This document shows positions 1 to 7,153 of a stretch of DNA of 64,000 nt, piece after piece. Below the pieces are notes generated by a model. That model was given only the letters and a program-made list of their open reading frames with translations, did not search any database and was not told the DNA's origin. The DNA lies in the NCBI RefSeq assembly GCF_026262505.1, contig NC_067205.1:3038001-3102000 (forward strand), read 5' to 3'. Both the position numbers and the translations under genes were made by a program. Source of the stretch: Trichomonas vaginalis G3. Taxonomy: Eukaryota > Parabasalia > Trichomonadida > Trichomonadidae. Numbering within the stretch: the stretch's first letter is position 1; each line of letters opens with the position of its first letter.

Positions 1-2
1 TT

Positions 3-299
3 GTTTGCGTAGTAGTTGTATGCTTAGTTCACAGATCCAACCAATCAAAGGCGGAAATGAACAAAAAGTTCAACTCAGACAAAGGTGATGAACTATCTGA
101 TGTAGAGGACAAAGAAACTCAACAGACTGGGTACATGTCTGGAACTCCTTCTCCTCAAAGCTCTGCTGCAACTACTACTACTGGTCATAACTCTGCAACT
201 TCTACTGTGAATAGCACGGGAGTTGTTCCGGCTGATCCAAACTTGAGGGTGTGGAATCCGTACGAGATTTCGCCGACTACAACAACTAATGAAAAATAG
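3..299 (+). CDS. C-terminal end of a surface membrane protein (5' end outside window)
   Basis: The frame is open back to the window edge, so this is the end of a longer gene and the ATG at 57 is internal. The first visible residues are Val/Cys/Leu-rich (VCVVVVCLVH), which looks like the inner half of a transmembrane helix. A basic RS-NQSK stretch follows, then a polar Ser/Thr-rich tail of about 80 residues ending near an RVWNPYEISP motif. Many trichomonad surface proteins (BspA-like leucine-rich repeat and related families) end in one helix and a short cytoplasmic tail with an NPxY-like sorting signal. That family placement is inference, since the ectodomain is not in the window. Confidence 0.6.
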   Translation, partial: VCVVVVCLVHRSNQSKAEMNKKFNSDKGDELSDVEDKETQQTGYMSGTPSPQSSAATTTTGHNSATSTVNSTGVVPADPNLRVWNPYEISPTTTTNEK

Positions 300-706
300 T
301 TTTGTTTATTCATGATATTGTTTCGTTAGTTGCTATTGTTAATTGTTCTATTTATAAATATAAGTTCTGTTTGTTTTATTTTTCTTATCGATGCTTCCTT
401 CCTAAATAGAAATGTTTTTTTTTAGATCATAATATGATCAAAATTAAATTATGATTGACATGCGCAATTGACAAATTTTTCTTGGAAACAGAATGTATTA
501 GAAATTATATCTTTAAAAAGCCTGATGCATGATTTCATGAAAATTTACTATAAACAACGGGCCGAATAATTTGGAATACCATAAGAATCAGCTCTAAAAA
601 TGTATCCATCTATGAATTGTATTATATATCAAAACTGTGGAGAAAAATATCATCGAGTTTTTTTTTTTACAAAATATATCAAACAGTTTACTAGAATATA
701 AATGAA
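300..706. other. AT-rich intergenic stretch
   Basis: About 400 bases between the ends of two converging host genes. It is AT-rich with T tracts. No open frame, RNA fold or repeat stands out. It presumably holds the two 3' ends. Confidence 0.5.
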
Positions 707-1609
707 TTAATATGCATCTTTAGATCGAAGGAATGCAATTATGTACTCATCTTTTGCTTCCGAAAGAGGAGTTTCTCCATTTTTGCCTGTGGCATTTACA
801 TCAGCTCCTTTTTCAACCAAAATTTCGCAAATCTTCAAATTTGTTCCTCCTGATGCAAGATGTAAAGGAGTTAATCCATTTTCTGCTGCAGCTGCTACAT
901 CCGCGTTATGATTCAGAAGGAGTTCAACAATATCTTGAGCCTCATTCATGCAGGAGTAATGTAATGGTGTGTAATCGTAAGAAGATATCGCATTTGGATT
1001 TGCTCCGTTTTCTAATAAGGTTTTGCAGGCTTCGTATTGTTTGGAGAGAACTGCTACGTGAAGGGGAGTATTCATATGAGAATCTCGTGTGCTAATGACT
1101 TCAGGATCTTCTTTTATGCATTCAAGAACTCGAATATGGTCTCCTTTCTTGCATGCAGTAAATATATCATCTAAAAATAGCGATGTACTATCGAAATCAT
1201 TATTTTTCGCTTGAGTTGTATCGGAAAGGGATAATAAAAATGGATTTTCATTTTCTTCGTTATCACTTTCAGCTTCCGAATTTAAATAACTGATGATTGG
1301 GCATTGGTTGAATATTTTAAGTAAACTTTTTGCTCTTTTTTCATCTAATGGATCAACTCGAAGATATTTCAACAAAACAATTGATTGCAACCCGAAATTT
1401 TGAACGCAATGTTTCAAAAAATTCTTGCCAGAAGAATATGAAATGGGCTTTGTTTGTTTCGAGATTATTCTTTCTAAAACATCTAATTGTAAGACTAAAA
1501 AGATCTGAGAATTGATATATTCTTCTAAGTTAGAGGCTATTTCATTTTCGTATGAATTTGTATCATAGCCAAGAGATAAACTGTCAAGAAAACTCAAGAG
1601 GAGGCTCAT
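707..1609 (-). CDS. Ankyrin repeat protein
   Basis: 300 residues, intact. The first ~145 residues have no family I can name and include an acidic Ser-rich patch (SEAESDNEENE). Residues ~150-295 hold four ankyrin repeats, with the TPLHVAV, TPLHYSC and TPLHLAS signatures and GA(N/D)xN or ADV turns (NGANPNA, NADVAAA, KGADVNA). The last repeat (GETPLSEA) is a short cap. Ankyrin repeats bind other proteins, and trichomonads have hundreds of such genes, so the partner cannot be told. The ATG follows a TGTCACTTTT box (reverse strand AAAAGTGACA) by two bases, as in the gene starting at 61838. Neighbours are unrelated. Confidence 0.9.
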   Translation of the reverse strand: MSLLLSFLDSLSLGYDTNSYENEIASNLEEYINSQIFLVLQLDVLERIISKQTKPISYSSGKNFLKHCVQNFGLQSIVLLKYLRVDPLDEKRAKSLLKIFNQCPIISYLNSEAESDNEENENPFLLSLSDTTQAKNNDFDSTSLFLDDIFTACKKGDHIRVLECIKEDPEVISTRDSHMNTPLHVAVLSKQYEACKTLLENGANPNAISSYDYTPLHYSCMNEAQDIVELLLNHNADVAAAAENGLTPLHLASGGTNLKICEILVEKGADVNATGKNGETPLSEAKDEYIIAFLRSKDAY

Positions 1610-1611
1610 TT

Positions 1612-1621
1612 TGTCACTTTT
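1612..1621 (-). promoter_or_regulatory. AAAAGTGACA start-proximal box
   Basis: On the gene strand AAAAGTGACA ends two bases before the ankyrin gene ATG. The same ten bases occur at 61841-61850 before another host gene and several times in Polinton element 1. Its complement contains TCACTT, which fits the trichomonad initiator consensus TCA(C/T)(A/T). A role as a core promoter is inferred from position. Confidence 0.4.
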
Positions 1622-2116
1622 ATCAAACTTGGACTAATTTTGATTTGACTGGAGTTTATTAAGTCATTTTGTGATCAACTAGTATTACATAATTATTCTT
1701 GAATTATTTTCTCAAAATATGCAATAAAAAGTTGAACTTTTGGATATTTATAATTCTCTAAATATTTTTATTATAAGAATTTTCATAAAAAATGATATTT
1801 TTCTCAAAATTATTAATCATTTGTTAACAATTTACTCGAGAGCATTTTTAAAGACTTACCAATAGTAATGCAAAATATATTTGGGTTTTATTGCTAATGC
1901 ATTCAAAAATTTTGCTTGCATTCAATTTAATTATTCGAAAAAGATTATTCAAAAGATAATTGATGTTTCTAAATAAAATATCAAATATTGTTTAAATTAT
2001 TTTTTGAAAAGAATTCAATTTTGTTAACATTCAATATTTTTATTTCCAACGTTGAAGAAATTCCAATACTATACTATGTAAAAATGAATTTCCAAACCAT
2101 AATTTGAATTTCAATA
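1622..2116. other. AT-rich divergent intergenic region
   Basis: About 500 bases between divergent host genes (ankyrin on minus, phosphatase-like on plus). It is very AT-rich with TTTATT and AAAAT runs. It should contain both promoters; apart from the start-proximal boxes I see no element. Confidence 0.5.
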
Positions 2117-2122
2117 TCATTC
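2117..2122 (+). promoter_or_regulatory. Initiator-like TCATTC
   Basis: TCATTC lies immediately upstream of the ATG at 2126 and fits the trichomonad initiator TCAYW, which normally lies 5-20 bases before the start codon. It supports the choice of this ATG. Confidence 0.5.
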
Positions 2123-2125
2123 AAC

Positions 2126-3241
2126 ATGAAACCTATTCCAATTCGACTAGCAAACAAGCCAGACACTTTAAAGCAACCGTCAAGCAATACATTCTTCAAT
2201 GAATTTAAGAAACTGCTTGCGCAGTGGAAAAATGGTCCTTCTACTATCGGAAGGACTTATCCTCTCCCAATATTTGAAGAAAATCAGATTCTTAAACTTT
2301 TAGCTGATGTTAAAGAAATATTGAAAATACAACCACCATTAATTAAACGAACTCCTGGCATAATTATAATAGGCGATCTTCACGGGAATCTTCTAAATTT
2401 ATTGCAAATATTTGCCACTCATGGACTTCCACCATTACAAAAATACATTTTCCTTGGAAACTATGTTAATTTTGGAGAATTTTCACTTGAAGTTGTTATT
2501 TTTCTTTTCACACTCTTATATATGTTTCCATCTTTCATAACTCTCCTGAGAGGTTCATGCGAATTTTATATTGCCAAGGGAGAAAGAACGCTTACCTCAA
2601 ATATTGAACAATTCTACGGGGCAGAATCATCTCTAAAAACAGAGTTTATGGAAACATTCAACTATTTGCCTTTAGCTGCACAAATTTCGAACAATGTTTT
2701 ATGTGGACGTTCAAGTTTATTTACAAAATATGATACAATCAAGGAGATATATCAGGAATCACTTCCAATCCCATATGTTTTAGATCAAAACAAAGCATTT
2801 TTTGCAGGTTTTGCAAGCATTACCCCGACAGATGAGACATTATCTCAATTTATGGAAAATAATGGCTTAGATTATATCATTTTTGGTGGCAAAAACGTTG
2901 GTACAGGCATTGAAAAGATCAACGATGAAACATGTTTTGCTCTCTCCGCAGACTCTTATATAGGTTATGCAGGAATAATTAATTTCGTTGGTAATCAGCC
3001 TCCTTTTTCACTTGTCTTTACAACTGACTCCATGCTGCTCAGAGAAGTCACTCTTTTTGAAAATATTCAATCAAATCACATATCAAAGATCAGACCGGTT
3101 ATAAGGTCCATCAAACCGGAAAGAAGACAACTAGTACAGCCAGTAAACCATCAAGGTGTCCCAGGTATGAGCAAATTACCATGCTTATCACCACAACCTC
3201 TTAATCTTGGAAAAAACGGATGGGCTATGAAAAGCCATTAA
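2126..3241 (+). CDS. PP1/PP2A-like Ser/Thr phosphatase fold, probably inactive
   Basis: 371 residues, about the size of a PPP-family catalytic subunit plus tail. The first metal motif is kept (IIIIGDLHGNLLNLL, residues ~82-96, matching GDxHG). The second (normally GDYVDRG) reads GNYVNFG and the third (normally GNHE) reads RGSCEF, so several metal-binding and catalytic residues are absent. The spacing and hydrophobic core otherwise follow the fold, including the late GYAGIINF strand (PP1 has H-DYGGI near here). This is best read as a pseudophosphatase that may bind substrates or regulators. The C-terminal ~60 residues are basic and Pro-rich. The frame is intact, so the losses are ancestral rather than fresh decay. 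Confidence 0.8.
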   Translation: MKPIPIRLANKPDTLKQPSSNTFFNEFKKLLAQWKNGPSTIGRTYPLPIFEENQILKLLADVKEILKIQPPLIKRTPGIIIIGDLHGNLLNLLQIFATHGLPPLQKYIFLGNYVNFGEFSLEVVIFLFTLLYMFPSFITLLRGSCEFYIAKGERTLTSNIEQFYGAESSLKTEFMETFNYLPLAAQISNNVLCGRSSLFTKYDTIKEIYQESLPIPYVLDQNKAFFAGFASITPTDETLSQFMENNGLDYIIFGGKNVGTGIEKINDETCFALSADSYIGYAGIINFVGNQPPFSLVFTTDSMLLREVTLFENIQSNHISKIRPVIRSIKPERRQLVQPVNHQGVPGMSKLPCLSPQPLNLGKNGWAMKSH

Positions 3242-3552
3242 CTTATATTATCGTTTATATGTTTTCTAATTGAAAAAAAATAATTGTTTAATGTGCTTTA
3301 ATTAATTTCTTATTATTAGTTTTGATTAAATATCTATTGCCATTTAGTTCCAAAATATAGTCGGAAATATTGTACATTCTCATCTATTATTCATTCTCAT
3401 CTAAATAAAAAAATTTTCTGAGTTCAGTTAACAAATAGCGTCATATAATGATCTCTAACCATTCAGTACCATCGATCAAAATTAATGATAGTTGAGTTCG
3501 GATTAATTAGAATTTGGATCATAATTGTTTGAGCTTGCAGAAACAAATGATA
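3242..3552. other. AT-rich intergenic flank of Polinton element 1
   Basis: About 310 bases from the phosphatase-like stop codon to the left edge of the mobile element. It has a short repeated ATTCTCATCTA motif near 3377-3402 and nothing else I can name. Confidence 0.5.
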
Positions 3553-3553
3553 C

Positions 3554-3590
<37 letters not shown>

Positions 3591-3593
<3 letters not shown>

Positions 3594-3630
3594 TAGTGGG
3601 GCTTCCAGGCACTTCGTGCCCTCTAGCCCC
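3591..3630 (+). repeat. Left terminal inverted repeat of element 1
   Basis: The 40 bases match the reverse complement of 29756-29795 exactly. They lie inside a 32-base A tract (3558-3589) and a single G. The repeat can fold on itself: GGGGCT pairs with AGCCCC, and inside it GGCAC pairs with GTGCC around a TTC loop. Confidence 0.9.
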
Positions 3631-3697
3631 TAAGAAATTTTGCCAAAAAGAATTTATATAGATTAAAATTAAAATTTTTATTCTGAAATCTTTCTTC

Positions 3698-4543
3698 TTA
3701 GTCTTCGCTTCTTTCCTTCTCCTCTTCTTCTGAAATTTCTTCTTCATCATCATTTGTTATAGGGTCTCCAACATATCCGGCAATGAAGATACGGATGTGT
3801 TGGTTGAATGGTGTATGGAGAGAGAACTTGGAGTTTCCAACAAATTGGAATTCGCAGTCCAATTTGAGCTGTGCTGAGGAGGAGGTAAACTCGGCTATTT
3901 TAAGCGGCTCAAGTCCTTGACGAACATTATATAGAGAAACACTTTGACCGAATGTAACCCTTTCAGGCTCAACCATAGCAATAGTTGAAATTACGTGAAG
4001 AAAGTCTTCATAGAATTGTTTTGGTTGTATTGTGAATGTCTTAGCAAGCTTTCCTTGAGGAACATCTACATAGAACTTGAAATGTTGTTCCTTTCCGTGT
4101 TCTTGAAGTTCTTCAATCCAATTATATGTAAGCGGATAAGGATGAAACAGTTTCAGACGTGCGTATAGACTTCTTTGCTGTCTGGGACCGAATGTTTGAA
4201 TAAACTCGTCACAGAACTGTAAACCAATGATATTTGCTGTATAAGGAAGCAATTTGAAGAAGAATTCTGAAAGGTTTGTTGGATTTTGAACATTATCTTC
4301 AAATTTTTTGACGGCTTCAATAATATCATTGTAGAAATCTGAATAGTCATTTGTGTCTTGAATGCTTAAGTTTTGTGGGTAATTCTTCATGAATTGTTCG
4401 AGTCTCTTGACTGCGTCCTTACGAATATCGCTTTCTTTTATTTCTGGTTCTACCAAATATTCTTCTTCTTCTTCATGAGTAAGTACAATTGGAATTGTGT
4501 TATATACGAAAACGATAAAAACAGTTTGACAGAAAAGTGACAA
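3698..4543 (-). CDS. Polinton protein of unknown function with acidic tail
   Basis: Reading frame of up to ~280 residues. The 5' limit is uncertain because the frame upstream of residue ~52 has no ATG; the coordinates give the whole open stretch. The core looks globular (LYARLKLFHPYPLTYNWIEELQEHG, then alternating hydrophobic beta segments), and the protein ends in an E/D-rich tail (DDEEEISEEEEKE). I do not recognise the family. It is the outermost gene on the left and is transcribed toward the terminus. The short end of a comparable acidic reading frame (EEEEESSEFTPED) sits at the right end near 29690, suggesting that related genes lay at both ends. Confidence 0.5.
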   Translation of the reverse strand: MSLFCQTVFIVFVYNTIPIVLTHEEEEEYLVEPEIKESDIRKDAVKRLEQFMKNYPQNLSIQDTNDYSDFYNDIIEAVKKFEDNVQNPTNLSEFFFKLLPYTANIIGLQFCDEFIQTFGPRQQRSLYARLKLFHPYPLTYNWIEELQEHGKEQHFKFYVDVPQGKLAKTFTIQPKQFYEDFLHVISTIAMVEPERVTFGQSVSLYNVRQGLEPLKIAEFTSSSAQLKLDCEFQFVGNSKFSLHTPFNQHIRIFIAGYVGDPITNDDEEEISEEEEKERSED

Positions 4544-4640
4544 CTTTACGTGTCAAAAATATAAAAAGTGATATTTTATTCATCATTATCTTCTTCATAA
4601 TTTATTTCATATTCTTCGTCTTACCAACAAAAGATGGGAA

Positions 4641-6104
4641 TGTGAACAATTGCGGGCAATTTTTAGCCATTTTGGCTTGGAACTAGAGCCTGCGAGGTAC
4701 ATGGATAGTATCAGTACCTCACAGGCTCTAGTTCTCTATATGGCGCCGAGAAATTTTGGTGAAATGTGGTCGCATTTCACCAAAATTTTTTCGGCGCCAT
4801 AGGATGAATTGGAGGGTGAGAGATATTATTTCATACAATACTACTCTCACCCTCCAATTCCCAGCCAAAATGGCTAAAAATTGCCCGCAATGTGAACAAT
4901 TGCGGGCAATTTTTAGCCATTTTGGCTTGGAACTAGAGCCTGCGAGGTACATGGATAGTATCAGTACCTCACAGGCTCTAGTTCTCTATATGGCGCCGAG
5001 AAATTTTGGTGAAATGTGGTCGCATTTCACCAAAATTTTTTCGGCGCCATAGGATGAATTGGAGGGTGAGAGATATTATTTCATACAATACTACTCTCAC
5101 CCTCCAATTCCCAGCCAAAATGGCTAAAAATTGCCCGCAATGTGAACAATTGCGGGCAATTTTTAGCCATTTTGGCTTGGAACTAGAGCCTGCGAGGTAC
5201 ATGGATAGTATCAGTACCTCACAGGCTCTAGTTCTCTATATGGCGCCGAGAAATTTTGGTGAAATGTGGTCGCATTTCACCAAAATTTTTTCGGCGCCAT
5301 AGGATGAATTGGAGGGTGAGAGATATTATTTCATACAATACTACTCTCACCCTCCAATTCCCAGCCAAAATGGCTAAAAATTGCCCGCAATGTGAACAAT
5401 TGCGGGCAATTTTTAGCCATTTTGGCTTGGAACTAGAGCCTGCGAGGTACATGGATAGTATCAGTACCTCACAGGCTCTAGTTCTCTATATGGCGCCGAG
5501 AAATTTTGGTGAAATGTGGTCGCATTTCACCAAAATTTTTTCGGCGCCATAGGATGAATTGGAGGGTGAGAGATATTATTTCATACAATACTACTCTCAC
5601 CCTCCAATTCCCAGCCAAAATGGCTAAAAATTGCCCGCAATGTGAACAATTGCGGGCAATTTTTAGCCATTTTGGCTTGGAACTAGAGCCTGCGAGGTAC
5701 ATGGATAGTATCAGTACCTCACAGGCTCTAGTTCTCTATATGGCGCCGAGAAATTTTGGTGAAATGTGGTCGCATTTCACCAAAATTTTTTCGGCGCCAT
5801 AGGATGAATTGGAGGGTGAGAGATATTATTTCATACAATACTACTCTCACCCTCCAATTCCCAGCCAAAATGGCTAAAAATTGCCCGCAATGTGAACAAT
5901 TGCGGGCAATTTTTAGCCATTTTGGCTTGGAACTAGAGCCTGCGAGGTACATGGATAGTATCAGTACCTCACAGGCTCTAGTTCTCTATATGGCGCCGAG
6001 AAATTTTGGTGAAATGTGGTCGCATTTCACCAAAATTTTTTCGGCGCCATAGGATGAATTGGAGGGTGAGAGATATTATTTCATACAATACTACTCTCAC
6101 CCTC
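4641..6104. repeat. Tandem array of 250-bp units, each built from four long hairpins
   Basis: Nearly six copies with period exactly 250 (starts 4641, 4891, 5141, 5391, 5641, 5891), with no difference seen between copies. Each unit opens with a 9-base spacer TGTGAACAA. Then come a 28-bp arm that pairs perfectly with the last 28 bases of the same unit and also with the end of the preceding unit; a 21-bp stem with one mismatch (GAACTAGAGC... around a 13-base loop); a ~26-bp stem beginning TGGCGCCGA; and a 17-bp perfect stem GAATTGGAGGGTGAGAG. The short frames on both strands come from this symmetry and are not believed to be genes. The last copy stops after the fourth stem. Function unknown. Confidence 0.95.
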
Positions 6105-6127
6105 AATTTTAATTACTTAAACTCATT

Positions 6128-6682
6128 CTATTTTTTTGACATGTAAATGTCACTTTTACTGAGATCTGACACAATGTCAGATCTCTTTTTTTCGTATATA
6201 AGAATTGTACCAGAATTGGAAGTTTGTCTTTGTGTTTGCTGTGTAGTTTGAGAGGTTGAGACATGTGTGTGTTGTTCTGGTGCGTTTGAAGGTTGGTTTG
6301 AATTCGAATTTGAGTCTGATTGACCCTGAATTGTATGAGGAAGTTGCTTTGGTATTATAGGAGGTTGTAAGGGTTTTGAGAATGGTGAGACATAAGTTGT
6401 AGGAACTTTAACTGCAGAGGTAGTCGACGAATTGTTTGCAATTGTATGAGGAAGTTGCTTTGGTATTATAGGAGGTTGTAAGGGTTTTGAGAATGGTGAG
6501 ACATAAGTTGTAGGAACTTTAACTGCAGAGGTAGTCGACGAATTGTTTGCAATTGTATGAGGAAGTTGCTTTGGTATTATAGGAGGTTGTAAGGGTTTTG
6601 AGAATGGTGAGACATAAGTTGTAGGAACTTTAACTGCAGAGGTAGTCGACGAATTGTTTGCGACACTTTTTCTTCCTTCCAT
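6128..6682 (-). CDS. Small Ser/Thr/Pro-rich protein with three perfect 37-residue repeats
   Basis: 184 residues beginning MEGRKS. Three tandem 37-residue repeats (111 bp each) contain TSAVKVPTTYVSPF and PLQPPIIPKQLPHTI. A Gln/Ser/Thr tail (QTTQQTQRQTSN) and a basic C-terminus (YMSKK) follow. The repeats are identical at the DNA level, so they expanded recently, like the neighbouring 250-bp array. The composition is that of a disordered linker or scaffold. I know no family. It belongs to element 1. Confidence 0.55.
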   Translation of the reverse strand: MEGRKSVANNSSTTSAVKVPTTYVSPFSKPLQPPIIPKQLPHTIANNSSTTSAVKVPTTYVSPFSKPLQPPIIPKQLPHTIANNSSTTSAVKVPTTYVSPFSKPLQPPIIPKQLPHTIQGQSDSNSNSNQPSNAPEQHTHVSTSQTTQQTQRQTSNSGTILIYEKKRSDIVSDLSKSDIYMSKK

Positions 6683-7153
6683 TATGAAAAATAAACTGTT
6701 TTTTTCGGACTACTCATAGAAAAGTTTAAAATAAACGGTTTTTACCAACGGAGACCCCATCTATTTTTTTATTTTATTTAATAGTTACCGTTGGCAAACC
6801 GTTCCATCTCAAATATTGAATGAACTATAAACGTTTTTTGTTTTCTATATATACTTTTTTGTCCAACGGTAAAACTTTTTACACAACGGTTTTTGAGAGT
6901 CGTCGCTGTTGACTTTTTTGTAGAGCACTCAAAATAGTATAACTTTGTCCGGACAAATAAGGGTCTATCGTCGTTACAGGAAAAGTTACGGGCGTTCCAA
7001 GGAAGTATACTTTGAGAAGCCTTTCCCCCTTATAGAATGAGATAGGACGGTTATTTTACAAAACTGACAACACTTTGACCGAGTAGTTTTTTGTGCTGAA
7101 CAAAAAGTGTCATATAAACATCTGTCAAAAACCGCTTTTTAACTTCACTTAAA
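6683..7153. promoter_or_regulatory. Divergent promoter region with repeated AACGGT boxes
   Basis: 470 bases between divergent element-1 genes. AACGGT or its complement ACCGTT recurs many times (for example near 6733, 6787, 6798, 6859 and 6882) in a T-rich background. TTCACTTAAAATG at the right edge provides a TCACTT initiator directly before the ATG at 7154. AAAAAGTGTCA occurs near 7103-7113. The spaced repeats look like binding sites for an unknown regulator; this is inference. Confidence 0.4.

Noticed and set aside
57-299. A separate small 80-residue gene at the window start
   Set aside because: The frame is open upstream to the window edge with a hydrophobic segment in phase, so the ATG at 57 is internal.
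3558-3589. Poly-A tail of a LINE or processed transcript at the left edge of element 1
   Set aside because: A matching T tract lies at the opposite end next to the inverted terminal repeat, so the tract belongs to the Polinton end or its target.
4728-6052. Repeated open frames of 98 (plus) and 74 (minus) residues inside the 250-bp array
   Set aside because: They mirror each other across the palindromes and exist because the unit lacks stops in one frame per strand. No initiator precedes them and they encode no recognisable domain.
4641-6104. CRISPR-like or satellite centromere interpretation of the array
   Set aside because: There are no variable spacers and the organism is a eukaryote. Only six copies lie inside a mobile element, so it is neither CRISPR nor a centromeric satellite as seen here.
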